A stretch of 64,000 bases of DNA from Plecoglossus altivelis (Eukaryota; Chordata; Actinopteri; Osmeriformes; Plecoglossidae). A program made the translations under genes and the position numbers. Within the stretch, counting starts at the first letter, position 1; every line of letters begins with the position of its first letter. The stretch is from the NCBI GenBank assembly GCA_036571765.1, contig BROE01000011.1, positions 9,168,324 through 9,232,323 on the forward strand. Reading direction: 5' to 3'. The notes beneath the pieces were generated by a model, which had not been told where the DNA came from, ran no database searches, and worked only from the letters and a program-made list of their open reading frames with translations. Of this stretch, positions 1-13,000 are shown piece by piece.

Positions 1-378
1 GTAGTACTCAAACCTCAGCTCTTCAGGGGAATGATCTCTGAACCCTGTAGAGGTACATGTAGGTTTAATGGTATGGCCTCTACCTACTGGTTAACTACTT
101 TCATCAGAACCACTTCTCTTCAGAAGTAACGGGAAGCCTAACTGCTACTTTGGCACTCATGTATGTAGATCATCATCTGACTGACAGTATTAACTGTAGT
201 ACCTGAGATGGTGGCTTTGTGCACCGAATAACAGGAGAAAACCCACTGTCCTGAGCTCTCCCAGATTTCCATATCCTTCTGGATGGTCTCTCTGAGCAGA
301 TGCAAAAACAGGGTAAAGAATGGCGCTACATTTCATAATAAAAAACTATCTAAAAAGGGTATCTTTAAAAGCACTCAC

Positions 379-981
379 AGATGTTTCTCATTTTCATCCC
401 CAGGTCCGTCTCTCCCAGCCTTGTCAAAGGTACTAGCGTTGCTTAGGGCTGAGAATCTATTTTGAGAAGAAAAACTGAACTCTGAGCTCTTCACGTTGTC
501 CCTTCCTTCTCCACTTTCTCTGGTATTCCAGTTGTTACCACCTCCTCCGCCCCAGTCATCTCCTCCGCGAGAGAAGGAAGAGGGCTGCACATAATTTGCT
601 CCAGACCTCTGGGAAGGGTTCACCCACACTCGGTTGCCAAAACCTTACAAAGATAATGTTTGTTAAACCAACAGGTGTAAGCATAAATAAACCGTACAGT
701 TATCCTGACATAGTTAGGTAGAAAAACTACTTGGGAATTGTGAGCTGATATTGATATTTGATATCGTTGCTGCTAGCTACGATGATACATTTCGGCCAAA
801 AGTCTAATTCATTACCTCCACCACCGCCTCCACCTCTGTTGCTAGGCGGGCGACTGTTGTTATAACCACCGCGGCTTCCTCCACCTCCTCCACCGCTAGC
901 GTTGCCTCCACCTGGGTGCTCATTCCAACACTTATCGCCATACCGACACCGGCCTTGCATAAAAAAGTTGCACACTACCAT
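379..981 (-). CDS. nup42: NUP42 (nucleoporin-like 2), N-terminal two exons, partial
   Basis: CCCH-type nucleoporin on the cytoplasmic face of the nuclear pore that helps mRNA export with the DBP5/GLE1 machinery (family knowledge). Coding exon 1 is 981-816: it starts at MVVCNFFMQGRCRYGDKC and forms a C-x7-C-x5-C-x3-H zinc finger (Cys4, Cys12, Cys18, His22), followed by a Gly/Ser/Asn-rich stretch. The donor is GGAG|GTAATG. Exon 2 is 643-379 (acceptor TAAG|GTTTTGG), in phase, with the family-like segment NYVQPSSFSRG, and ends at donor ACATCT|GTGAGT. The FG-repeat and GLE1-binding C-terminus must lie beyond the left edge; 1-378 looks intronic. The frame is open across both exons. A less likely alternative is another CCCH/RNA-binding protein. 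Confidence 0.9.
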
Positions 982-1077
982 TGTTTTTAACTCGTATATA
1001 ATGTAAATACGGTAGATTCACTGTTAATATCTGGTTTCCAAAAGTAATGTCTGTGGTGAGCATTGTTTTCATCCAAA

Positions 1078-1092
1078 AACCGCCATGTTGAA
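1078..1092 (-). promoter_or_regulatory. YY1-like motif in the presumed nup42 5' UTR/promoter
   Basis: About 100 bases upstream of the nup42 ATG, the minus strand reads CAACATGGCGGTT, which contains the ATGGCGG core of YY1 sites common near start sites of housekeeping genes. No TATA box was seen. The assignment rests on motif and position only. Confidence 0.3.
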
Positions 1093-1099
1093 ATGTCGC

Positions 1100-4000
1100 A
1101 AAAGCTACCGTCGCAGAATTTACGAGTCATACTTTTCACGTCGCACCTCAAACAGTGCCTCCACGCGTTTAATCTGAATATTGACTATAGTTATATGCAG
1201 CAAAAGTATGGCATACTTTTACCTTCTAAATTTAGCCGATAGACGTACTGCTTTTAGTGTGACAAAGTGCGTTCTGTATTCTGCATACATTTGGAATTTG
1301 CTATAACAGTTGTTATGACAGGTTCTTTTACATGTGGTAGGTCTACTATTGTATCGTTGTATCTGCGGTTGACGCATCTTTTGGTGCATAAAGAGTTGTG
1401 GATCTTAAAAACCAGCATGCTGACACGCATAATGCAAAATGGTTTAGGCCTTAAATAAATCCTAGTGTTTTAGTGTATACTGCATTTGAATTAGGCTTTT
1501 GGGGCCATAGACAAAGTTTTTCTTTCATTTTATCTTTTAAGTAGTAGGATATGGTAGTGTGCATGATTGAAAATAGCTTTACAAACATAGAGGAGCAAAT
1601 TTCAACAATAGGCTGAGGAGAGAGAGAGAGAGAAGGAGAGAGAGAGAGAGAGAGTGAGAGAGAGAGAGAGAGAGAGAGGGCCGGTAGTTTCTTTGAGATT
1701 GTCTTTCTTTGCCAAATCTGCATTCCAGAGCAGTTCACCTGTTGCAATTTAGGCACTGCCATGGCAACACACAGGATACGCTTTTGAGAGTTTCTAGTCA
1801 AGAACAGAGACAGAGACACAGTATATTAGACAACATGACGCTCCTGCACACAAATCTCTATCAACTAGGTTCCCGAATTGTATATAATCAGAAACTTTTT
1901 TGTCCAATAACAGGACAACATTCTTAACACACTGTCCTTATTTGGAAGTGTGTTGTTTTTGCAGAGGTTTTGGTTGTTCAAACAGCCTAACATACTGTAC
2001 TGTGGGTTGTCATTATTGTACTTAAAAACAGACTGCTGGGGCTTTGATAGGTGACTCTACCAGTCAAACAGGCTATCCTCTCTTCTTTCTCCCATGGCCA
2101 GTATTGGAGCACACACCTTCTCTCATTCAATACTAACACACAAATATAATCCGACATAATGACAGAATACAGAAATAAACAAATATCACTACATACAGAG
2201 ATATAATCCATTTGGATAGAGAGGAAATGGAGGGCGAAAAAGAAAGGTACAATGTCCAATAAAGACATGCAAATAACATAAATTCAATTCTCATAAGAGT
2301 CTAAAATATGTTGCAAATAAGCTTGTCTCAAGACACAAAATGACTGGAAAGAAGTCAATAGATACAGAAAGAAGATAAGAATCACATGCAATGAAAGAGG
2401 GAGAGAGAGTGAGATAAAGAGAGCAAGGTAAAGAGAGGGAGTATCTCTTTTCTAGTCTACTCTTGTCACTTGAGTTATTGTGACAGTCACTCAGCAACTC
2501 TACATGTAACATAACTTCCTTTGTTTCAGCAGACAGGGCTGTAGCAAGTGCCTGAGTATCTTTGATCTAGATCTCTCAGTCAGAGTTGCAAACAGATGGA
2601 GTAATCCTTGGAACTTTCAAAGGTCGATTGAACCCCCCCCCCACACACACACACACACACACACGCACACACACACACACAACTTTTAACTGTTGAAGTG
2701 TTTATCATTAAAGCTTTGAATGTGACTGTAAACTTCATAAAAGAAAAAAGGAAACCTCTGTTGTTAATCCAAAGGGCGTATGATGATTGAGCATGTAGAG
2801 TTTGTGCATGTGTGCAAGGAAGCCCCTGACTCTCCCCTCACACACATACACACACACGTGGGTTGGTACAAGCGTTGCGAGCTGTGGCAGACTCTGCATT
2901 GCTACCTGTGACTGGTCATTTGTGCGCCTCAGTTGGGTTGTCCAGCATGTTGGTACCTGCGGGTCACGTCTATGCCTATAGACAGACCAAGTGACTGGGG
3001 ACACCCATGCGGTGTGATGTCAACTGTTGGAATGAGAAACGTTCCTTGTTCAGTTTCGATGGAGGAGGAAGGAGGAGAGGGAGTCCCCCGGGTATGTGGA
3101 AAGCCAAAGGGACCAGAGTACCATGACACACATTCCTGCTGCTCACAACGCCATATAACTTTCACTCTTCAGAAGAGGGATACCACTCAGGAATTCTCTA
3201 AATGCACTCTCTCTCTCTCCTTGTCCCTCGTTTGCTCTCTGTTCCGGTTAACCTCCTACTTTTTGCATGTGCACACATAGAAACCATTTGTAAGGGCATT
3301 CCTCAAGTGTGCCCAACTTACAGAAACCACATGCCAGGAAAGGTTCTCCCATTTCACTCCACGATTCCTCCTCCTGCTGGAAGCGATACTTGGCATGTAA
3401 ATATTGTTGTTACGCAGTCTCTGTTGGTAACCAATACTTTTATTGAAGCAAGGACAATCTCATCATAACCTAAAAAATTATAACATTTTCACTTCGCTTT
3501 CACTCATGCTGTAGACAATAAGCACAACAAGGAAATCCTGTCAAACAAAATTGAAATGCTTGGGCCCAACAGACACAAATCACTAACATAAGAGCGAAAC
3601 CCTTTTGACCATGTGTAAAACTATCCATTTCTCAACTAGACATCAGTTCTGATTCCTGCATGACAGGTAGACCTTGTAATGAGCCAAGCAAGGTTATATT
3701 TTCCTTAGCCTACTGTATTGCAAGGGAAAACATCCAGTTTGATGAGATTGAAACCCATGGCTGATTGCTAAGAAAGCATGGTGTGTATACTGTGTAAACT
3801 GAATTTGTGTTGCCTTACTGACCGAATTCTGTGTATTAATGCCTGGTGTTTTGGGATAATCATACTCTTGAGTGTCATCTTTGATCAAGTTTCTGAATAA
3901 AGGAAAAGCAGCCTACAGTTCAACAGACCAACATTTTTTATGACAAGCATTTTAATAAATGTCACAAAAAATGAAAAAAGGATGAAATAGTGTGATTGAT

Positions 4001-4400
4001 AGTTTTAGTGAGATGGTGGCAGGTCAAATGGGTGGACTTAAAATAAAAATAAATGTTAGACTCTATGGAAAGATGCCAAAGTATAAGCTTCTAACAACAT
4101 ATTTGAGTTTATTCCAATTCGTAATATACGTGATTGGTCAGCAGCGATTTAATCTGGATTTTCGTGTAGTCCAGGAAGGTCTCCGGTCTCCAGTATTAGA
4201 CTCCATATTTTGACTTTGCCAAAGCCACCTTTTCACATCTGTAGCATACACCAATGAACTGTGGGTTGGATTGCAATGAGGGTTTTTTTTATAGACAATG
4301 TGCTCCATTCAATCATTGAGAAAAAAGGTGCGTCTTCTTTGCTGTTGCCAAGTAACTACAAGCTCAACCCACCTGTAGTAGATTGACCTGTACGCTTCTC
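1100..4400. other. Intergenic between nup42 and prr15 (diverging)
   Basis: No convincing gene was seen. It contains a (GA)n tract at 1617-1680, a poly-C/(CA)n tract at 2633-2682 and a short CT tract near 3205. The overlapping open frames on both strands around 2930-3280 have no recognisable domain and I treat them as chance. It probably holds the 5' regulatory DNA of two diverging genes. Confidence 0.6.
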
Positions 4401-4424
4401 ACGTGAGCGTCTCGGTATTTTCAG

Positions 4425-4508
4425 CCAATGAGAGGCGAGGACAGGTGCTTCGCGATGAGTTTCGGAGGCGGAAACCTGGTGTATTCACGAAAGTGGCCTC
4501 TTTATAAA
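4425..4508 (+). promoter_or_regulatory. prr15 core promoter: CCAAT box and TATA box
   Basis: CCAAT is at 4425-4429 (GCCAATGAGAGG) and TATAAA at 4503-4508, 74 bases further on. This spacing fits a class II promoter starting near 4530-4540. A probable non-coding exon follows and ends at donor GGCAAG|GTGAGTG (about 4808). An intron then runs to the acceptor TGCTATAG just before the coding start at 5239. Confidence 0.6.
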
Positions 4509-5238
4509 GTTGTCAATTCGGTCGCGAATGTCTCACTGAATAATTGAAGCAGTAATAGGGCAATTCTACAGTGCAAAATAACGCTGGGTTGAAATACAGA
4601 ATACAGGTAGACAAATTTATTTGCAAGAAGATCTTTCGTGCGTCTAATTAACTATTTGGACGCAGAACAAAACGACTTAGTGTCACTGCTGTTATCGGTC
4701 AAAGCCTCCTAACTGGATTTTAACTTCAACTCAGAATATACATTTTTCTTTGACAGTGGCATTAACTGTTTGGACCAACGATTGTGCCCTCCTGTCCGGA
4801 TAGGCAAGGTGAGTGACCCGACAGAGATGTGCTTCACGCATTGCACAATCATGAATCACAGCTTCAGTGTGGTCCACTGTTCTCACGGCCCATCTAACCT
4901 GTTCCTCGCGTTATTTATAGTTACACAGATTATGCATAGGTATAGTTTAAACGATAACAAAGGCTCATATTACTGAGAGAGTTTGATGCATTATAATGCA
5001 ATAAGAAAGGGATAGAAAACCTTTGCTGTTTTACAGAGCAGTTATGTATAGTATCACATCCGTTTCTAATAAAACGCTTGCGTGATTAAAGAAAAGGACG
5101 ATGCTTAAACGTCAAAGTCTATGTAACAATAATTATTTTGCAGAATACTAGCAACATGTGAGATGAGTAGATGAAAATATGAACATGAACTAAGAGTGTA
5201 CCGTTGCAATGTTTCCGGTGTTGTGCTATAGGTGAGAC

Positions 5239-5622
5239 ATGGCAGAGAGGGTTCCATGGTGGAGGGCCTTCATGGTCAAAAGAAAGAGCAATGCCAGAGA
5301 AACCCCTGCATCTCAGCCTCAGGACCAAGAACAGGACCCTTCCCACTCCCAGCCAGGCCATGCCTCCACCTCTCAGAACCTCTCTGGCAAAACCCAGCCA
5401 CCCAACCAACACCAGGAGACGCCCCAGTTAAACAGCGACACCAACATCTTCCTGGACCAGACGTACGATGACTCTCAGCTGGAACCGGTGTTTAACGAGC
5501 AGACGTGTCGCCGGCACATGAGGGTGTCACGGTCGGGGAGGTTCAAGGAGAAGCGGAGAGTACGGTCCAGCCTTCCACTGGAGGAAGACAACCAAGAGGC
5601 AGGCAAGGAAGATGTTCGGTGA
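5239..5622 (+). CDS. prr15: Proline-rich protein 15 (PRR15), single coding exon
   Basis: 127-residue protein, close to the roughly 129 residues of mammalian PRR15. It opens with MAERVPWWRAF, comparable to the GPWWKSL start of the family, has a low-complexity Pro/Gln/Ser middle, and carries the family signature SRSGRFKEKRRVR at residues 97-109. The ATG at 5239 lies eight bases past the acceptor TATAG|GTGAGAC, which supports a single coding exon behind a non-coding first exon. PRR15 is a small, probably nuclear protein linked to trophoblast and gut epithelium; its biochemistry is unknown. Having wipf3 and fkbp14 next door matches human 7p14 and supports PRR15 over its paralogue PRR15L. Confidence 0.87.
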   Translation: MAERVPWWRAFMVKRKSNARETPASQPQDQEQDPSHSQPGHASTSQNLSGKTQPPNQHQETPQLNSDTNIFLDQTYDDSQLEPVFNEQTCRRHMRVSRSGRFKEKRRVRSSLPLEEDNQEAGKEDVR

Positions 5623-6757
5623 TAAGAAGTTCAGGGATGAAGATTCATATCAAAGACAGTTATTTTTCTCCGATATGTTGTTGATGACACCAGTACCAAA
5701 GATGATATTTAGCCTTTTTTCTCTCAGTAAGTAACACGGAAACATGATCAGATGTGTCTGTGCACTTTAGAGGGAAAATAATGCAGCTGTCAGAGAAAGC
5801 TGCAATAGTTTTTTACCCAGACGTTATGTAAACGATAACAAAGTATACATGTTTTATGCAGAGGCAAATCCTCTAAAACATGTATGTTTTACTCTAAGGC
5901 TACCAATTTTGAAAAGACTCTGAAAGGTCTGTGTCAGAACCTAGGAAGGCAAGGCCACAGAAACCTTCTTGCTTATAAATCACTTGTAGATACTGTAAAA
6001 TGATTTGGTTTAATAGTTAATATGAATATAAGGTTCATATGAAGGATTTGATGGTATGTATTTTAGTACTTATTATGTAATATGTATCAATAAGTTTAAT
6101 GAGAATTTTAATCATTTAGATGGGTATTTAATTTGGCAGGAAACAAAGTTGCTTTAACTGCTGTGATACGATTTAGGGAATTTCTGCTTTATTGTGACAA
6201 GTACAGTGAAGATGTACAGGAAAAGTAAGGCTGAAAAGAGATAGGAGGACTTGCGGGAACAAGGCCTTTAAGTTTAGGCTGGATTTGAGCCAGGATCCCT
6301 GCATGAAGGGTTTAGCTTACACACACATGCACAGTGAGCACCTGAGCAACAGGAAACAACCTTCAAAGTGGGTGAGCAGAGATCTGGGGCTACTGGGTAA
6401 TAGTTCATTAGCTGCTATGTCTTCAACATGCACACTGGCAATAATGGCTGGAAATGAATGTTGAAATACTCACCTTTATTTGCAACACGTTGTAAACTAT
6501 GTTAGCATTAAGGATGAAACCACATGAAGGAGACTTTTATTTATGTAGCCGACTCTTTGGAGAACAGTTTCCACTAAATGAGTTTGATGTAATGTAAATC
6601 ATGGGTACTATCCCTTAAAAAAAGCAAAACAGTAGCACTTGTGACAATTATGGAGAGGATCCATTCACATCTTTACAACAACATGCATTAATGTATGTAG
6701 GATTCAGCTAATTAGTTATGGCTTGGTGTGTGTACACTTTAATGATGCCGAATGAAA

Positions 6758-6763
6758 AATAAA
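6758..6763 (+). terminator. Candidate polyadenylation signal of prr15
   Basis: AATAAA lies 1.1 kb downstream of the prr15 stop and is the first canonical hexamer noticed there. The intervening 5623-6757 is AT-rich and gene-free, as expected for a long 3' UTR. Confidence 0.4.
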
Positions 6764-7046
6764 TACATATATATATTTAAATACATGTGGTTGCCGGTAA
6801 TTGAAATGACTTGTAGTCTATCCAAATAATGATTGAAACTTTTTGACTTGGTCTTACGCAAGACATGAAAACATCAGATGCATGGACAGTATATTTCTCT
6901 TTCAGAGGATCTTTAAAGAGATGTAATAGTTCTTCTTTTTTTATTCTCATGCTAATTAGATTAAGACAACAATGGATGGTCCTGGTTTCGAGTTTTGTTT
7001 TGTTCTCGTTGTTCAAACTAGCCTTTGTCATCATCATTGCTCTCAC

Positions 7047-7173
7047 TGGCTGGGGCTGGGGCTGGGGCTGGGTGCGGTGTTGGGGCTGGGGCTGGGTGTG
7101 GTGTTGGTGTTGGGGCTGGGGCTGGGGCTGGGTGTGGGTGTGGTGTTGGGGCTGGGGATGGGTGTGGTGTTGG
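7047..7173. repeat. GGGGCT hexanucleotide minisatellite with G-quadruplex potential
   Basis: Interrupted array of GGGGCT/GGGTGT units. Runs of four G-tracts separated by CT (for example 7052-7072) fit the G-quadruplex rule. The minus strand translates to Pro-Gln/His dipeptides, which explains the long low-complexity frames here; I do not call them genes. Confidence 0.8.
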
Positions 7174-7793
7174 GTCTTGATGGTATAGATGGGGTTCTTG
7201 CTCTTGAGGTTTGCAGCAATAAGATGGATCTTCATCTTCCTCTCTGTAAAGTACATGAAGTAGCCTGACCCATGACAGAGACCTTCTGCAGAATAAAGAC
7301 ACAGTGAGTTTCAGTCTCATTGTTTGAAAAGCCATTACATTAGTGATATTTACTCAGCTCACTGTCACATCAAACACAAGAGACAATTTACTAATCTTTT
7401 GATTGTTAACCTTAAGTGGAGATGATTGGGTAGTTAGACCATGTGACACTACATTCTTTAATCTATGATGGTATGGTAATGGTGTAGGTCTAAGTGTGTC
7501 TATCTCCATATACTCATACCAGTGACTTTCGTGAACTTAAGCGAAGTACAAAACTTAATTTGTAGGAGACAGCGTACCTCTGGTAGTTTCCCTTTTAGAG
7601 TAAAATATACGAAAAGCCTGGGTGTGATACAAAGTAAATGTATGTGTTTTTGTTCCTGTAAGACATTATAGAAAGGAAATGAAAGACAATCAGTATAATG
7701 TAAAGGTTAATGAAACAGTATCTGTAGTGGTTGATCTTCAGATGAAGTTAAATCAATGGGCTCTTGTTCCTAGAGTGTAGCGTTGTCTTGCCG

Positions 7794-7804
7794 CCACCAG
7801 AGGG
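7794..7804 (+). promoter_or_regulatory. CTCF-like motif, plus orientation
   Basis: CCACCAGAGGGA matches 12 of 13 positions of the CTCF core CCASYAGRGGGCR. It is intergenic, between prr15 and wipf3. Motif match only. Confidence 0.4.
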
Positions 7805-8854
7805 AAAACATGCTTTTAGTTTCTAGGACAGCAAAACACAGAATGGATAAGTAAGGTCGTGAGGTTAGGTGTAGTAATGCGAGTGTCAATGGAAATCCAT
7901 TAACAAACTTTTCATCTACGAAATGAAACTGTCGATATTCAAATGCAACATAAGTTGACATTGTCATTTAAAGAACTGGCCGAACTGGAAAAGTAATCGT
8001 CTCAGTCAAAGAGATATGACAACCCAGTTGCCTATGCCGTAAAGAAAGCTGACAAATTCCTTCGCACCTGCCTAACCAGTTCCAAACCATTTACTGCTGG
8101 TTTTTAACAGGTGTCAGTAATGAAAACGTTCCATGGAAATTGCGGTGGCTATGGAGCGATTCAATTGGTCCAATGATGAGCCTGGGCTACATAGAGGATT
8201 GTGTGTCTCGCGTAAGGTGTGGTCTCGAACTGGGGCTCCCTCCCGCGGCGCTTTCTGAGGTCGATGTAAAGACTACATGCGAGAAACGGGAAAGAGTAGA
8301 GCTGCTGCGCATATGCAACCCAATAATTTGATTTTTAAATGTTCATGTTCAGACATTTCTACATTTATTTTTGGTGTTCATTGCATTCCACAAATGGATC
8401 GTATCCGTGACTAGTTGAGAACTTTTTAGCTTTAACTACAGTAGCTCAACAACACTAATGTTGCTGTTAAAGTTCTTATTTTAGATCAGGCAAACCAAAT
8501 GACAACACTGTAATTCCATGTTCTGTATTGCTGGTGTGGCTATTAATAACTAGACGTCAGAAACAGTATCTTCTGGGTCAGGGGCGCGCTATGCGGTTAC
8601 TGTGCCGCGCTGAACCTCGGGATTAATCTTGCTGCTTAAGTGGAGTTTATATCTGTCAATTAAAGGTACGTACTAAGTACTGAGTATTCCTAAAAGGCAC
8701 TCTATTTTATATTTGGTACCTTAGAATTCACTTAACATTTCATTAATGTTTTTGAGTATCGCAAATGATCGTGACCCACTAACGTTGCTACAGCAACAAC
8801 CGCAACTGTTTACGAACTTGTGCATTATTAATCAGCTTGCTTACAGTACCAGGG

Positions 8855-8860
8855 TATAAA
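8855..8860 (+). promoter_or_regulatory. TATA box, candidate wipf3 promoter
   Basis: TATAAATA in the context AGGGTATAAATAACG lies about 1.2 kb upstream of the wipf3 start-codon exon, which has only 16 bases before its ATG and so needs an upstream non-coding exon. Position suits a start site near 8885. Another promoter in the GC-richer 8130-8330 stretch is equally possible. Confidence 0.35.
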
Positions 8861-10074
8861 TAACGAGGCAGCTCTAACTCTGCAACTGTGCTGAGAATTC
8901 GACAGCAGTGTAGGAGGGGACCCTAGAACAGTGAAATAATAGGACATTATCAGAGCTGCAACTTTGTTGCATACATTTAGACTCAGACAACAGCTGAAGA
9001 TTGGCAAACTGTATGTTGAGCAGAACTAGTGTCAGCTGTTGGGTAGTGGCCCACCAGCTGTAACATGGCCTCCTAAATGGACAGGAGGTAAGCCACCTCG
9101 AAAACACAACAGAGCAGCTTCTGTGTGTGGTGCTTTAACACTGGAGTATTTGGACTGACTGCTCCACTCACACCTGTTACTGCTCATCCACCTTTTGCTC
9201 AGTGCTGCTTTTTGCTCATAGGCTATATAGGCCATAGACGCCCTGTAGACACACACTCTTTTGGCACTTGAATTGAAGTGGCTTGACACAGATTTGCATA
9301 TTGAAACTATAAGAGAGGGACCCCCCCCCCACCCCCCCACCCCTGGAACCCACTCGCCCGCCCAGCCCAGCCCAGCATCTTAGAAACCTAGAATACATGT
9401 TAAACATGAGATGGACTGACTTCATGTCAAGCATTTCTGCGAGAACATGATACATAACCAGTTCATTTGGCTTGGCACTGTTGCTTCAGGAACAGTTTCT
9501 AAACATTTCATGCAGAGAGTTAAATTGACAAACCTTTGATAAAATCTTTTTATTTACAGATTGTTCTATTCTCTTCAAAGTAACGACACTCTCAGATTAA
9601 TTCACTGTTTGATTAGTGTCAGGGTATCTTTCATCAGGTTCCTTTAACAGACCCCTCATTCTTGGGCTCATTCCTGAAACACTTCCCTGATGGGTTTTCC
9701 AGTCTGCTCCGACATAATGGCAGAGGAAGGCATTGTGCCAGCCAGGAGCTGAGGGTTAGAAGGTCATGCTTCCCAGACAACATGCTCCATTGTTCCCTGC
9801 CTAAGCCTCCTCTGGGCCGCAGCCGTTGGGAGTTGTAGAAAGAGGGGATCTCAGATTTCCCCTGAGAGGATGGAACGCTTGCTTGCTTCCTGTTTGTTTC
9901 GTCACATGACGAAGGCTTTTCCTGTCCTGTGAAAGGGTAGCAGGTCATTTCAGCTGGACCCTCTCAACAGATTCTGTTTCTGTCACGGAACATCTGCCTT
10001 GTAGTGCACTGTCTGTGGCCAGTTCAACACTTGTGGAACTTTGGTGTATTCTTTTTAGGGATCTGTGGCCAGAT

Positions 10075-13000
10075 ATGCCCCCCCCTCCTCCTCCTCCACC
10101 TGCACCCCCGCCGCCCCCTCCTCCACCCAGTGCTCCCCCTCCACAGGTAAGAGGTGACTCAGTATCCCTCAGTGTTCAAATCAATGAATATAGACATTCA
10201 CACACATTAAGCGCACACACAGACAGACACATGCAAAACACCCTTTCCATTCCATTTCAACTGCTGATGACCAAGCAGGTGTTTATTATTCATTATTGAT
10301 TATTCATAACAGGTGCAGTTACACACATCCGCACAAACAGACAGATACGCACAGTGGGTCAGACTACAACTGAGTTGCTCTGTGGTGTCATATTTTCGTG
10401 CCAAGGCTCTCATGTTTCATTCGTGTGTCTGCTGGCAGACACAACATGTGTCACAGGAACACCATGCTCAGTTAAGGCTCGGTAGTCCACTTAATAATCC
10501 ATTTAATCAGCCGTACAGATGTATTTGCATTCTGTCTAAGTAAGGGTGAGCATCTATGCGTTTGTGTATGCAAGGATATGTCGTGATGTGTCACCAATTT
10601 GATGTTGTTAGCATGTTTTACAACAACTCCCCCCAAATGATCTCTCTCTTTTTCTGTCTTGCTCTCTCTCTTTCTCTCTTTCTCTCTTGCTCTCTCTCTT
10701 TCTCTCTCTTTCTTGCTCTCTCTCTTTCTCTTGCGCTCTCTCTTTATTTTACTCTCTCTATTTCTCTTGCGCTCTCTCTCTTTCTCTCTCCTGCTCTCTC
10801 TCTTTCTCTCTTGCTCTCTCTTGTTATTTCCTTGTTTAAGTCACGGTCGGAGCCTCCTAAAGTGAAGCCTAGCGCTGGAGGTGGAGGTGGAGGTGGACGA
10901 AATGCCCTGTTGGCCGACATTCAAAAAGGAGCAAAGCTCAAGAAAGTCACACAGATCAATGACCGAAGTGGCCCTCTTGTTGACAGTAAAAAACACCCTC
11001 CACCATCTAACTTCATTTATTTGTTAATTGAAATCCTAGAAACATACCAATCTGCTACGAGGAACAAACACACACAGAAGGGTCTGTGTTTAGTTTCAGC
11101 ACTAAATGATTCTCACATGGGGCTGCTGTCTATGACTGTGAGTCATTCTCACGAGAAAGTGACAGAGGAAATCTGAGAGAGAGTGTGTGTGCGACAGAAA
11201 GGGAGATAGAAAAGCACATGCAGTTCAAATGTTTGTTCAGGCTGGCAACTCCTGACAAAAGAATTTTTACAAAATCGAACAAAGACAACTTACACTCCAT
11301 AAAAACAAACTGAAATTTAAAGAAAGAATGAGAAAGGAGAGCCCAGGCTGCATCATTTGGTTAATAAAACGTTGCACAGACCTTATCTGCTCAGCTATAT
11401 GTGTTCATGATCACCCAGTAAGGCTTTCTACAGTCAGCACACACATCGTCATAAACACGGCACACTTTAGGAAGGAATGCACTGTTGCAGATAAGGACAT
11501 AGCCGAAGCAAGAGTTGTCTGAGACATTCATGACAGTACAGAGTCACCACTGTGTGTTTGGCTGTTAATTGTTTGCACTCTGCAGGAGTTTGTGGAAGAG
11601 TACTGTAACCCAAAGGCTAACCTTTGCTTCATGGCAGTTTATTTTACCCCCCTTTATAAATCTGCCATTAATATAGCAGAAGTGGTTAATTGTGAAATTG
11701 TGTTGGTGTTAGTCTGTTGAGTCTTGTGTGTGTGTTAATCCTTAGAGCCCAAGGGGAGTGTTGGAGATGTGTCATCCACGACTAGTGCTGGCCCCCAGGG
11801 AGGCTCCGGAGGCCCCCCTGCCATGGGACCCAGTCTAGGGGGGCTCTTTGCAGGGGGCTTCCCTGCGCTGAGACCAACAGGAAAGACCCCAGGTAGATTA
11901 AAACGAGCCTCTTCCTTTTTGTGTAATATCTGTTGCTCTGTGCTGTCCTGTGCATCCTCTCACACTCTGGCTCTCATGTTTCTTTTTCTCCTCTCATTCT
12001 GTGTATGTGTGTGTGTTGTAGTCTCTCGCTCCAGTTCATCTGCAGGAATGAAGCCTCTGTGGAACCCTCCGGCACCTCCAGACAGCGGCAATGCCCCTTC
12101 CTCCCCCTCCTCACCTTCCCCCTCCTCCCCCTCCTATAGGCCGGCGGAGAAACAAAGCCCCGCCCGTAGGCCCAGCCCCTCAGCCGCAGCACCCCCCTCC
12201 CCCTCTCACAGCAAGTCTCCCTCCTCCACTGGCCCAACCTCCCCTCCAGTTCCATCCGAGCCTCCTCCCCCTCCCCCGCACGCCTTCCAGGACCGACCCT
12301 CCAACAAACCTCCACCTGTCCCCACCTGCCCTCCCCCTCCTCCACCGACTCAGCTCACCAAGCCCATGTGGCTGCCCATCCAGCACACCCACCTTCCTCA
12401 GCCCTCCACCCCCCCGCCCCCCCCCCCCCCCCCCTCTATGCCTCCATCTAACCTCCCAGACCGGTCCTCTGGGATCTTCTATCCCCCTCCTCCGTCCCCC
12501 TCCGTGCTCCAAGACTCCAAGTTCCCCATGCTGCGGGACAGTCCGCTTGGACCCCCTCCGCCTCCTCCCCCTCCTCTTCCTGCTTCGTACAGCCCAAGCT
12601 GTGCATCCTCCCTGCCCCCTCCCCCGCCCAAGATGCCCCCAGTGCCATCCCCAGCCATGCGCCCTGGAGTACCGTTTCCACTTCCTCCCTCCTACCCTTG
12701 CACCGCCCCGACTCGACGTCCGCCTGCAGTGCCCAGTAATGCAGGTATGAGGGTGCAGGAGCATGCATCTAATATATCAATGAAATTAAACTAAAGTAAA
12801 ACTGATGCATACATGTCAATACATCAATGGATGATGGCCTATTTGACTTAGATTGTAAGCTCCATTACGTCTCACTGCATGATCTGTTTTCTGTCCCCCC
12901 AAAAAGCTGGTGGGCGGTTGGCCCCTCCTCCGGCCCCGCCAGCACGCTCCCCATCGACTGAGCTGACCAGCCGCACCCTCCCCCCTCCTCCACCCCCCCT

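Noticed and set aside
2929..3280. Overlapping 78-115 codon frames on both strands
   Set aside because: No recognisable motif, no splice logic, and they run into a CT repeat. Treated as chance.
6777..7335. Long Pro/Gln/His-rich frames on the minus strand and Trp/Gly-rich on the plus
   Set aside because: Entirely produced by the GGGGCT minisatellite; no domain, start context or splice support.
11974..12764. Long minus-strand Gly/Arg-rich frames opposite wipf3 exon 4
   Set aside because: Shadow of the proline-rich coding strand; no independent signals.
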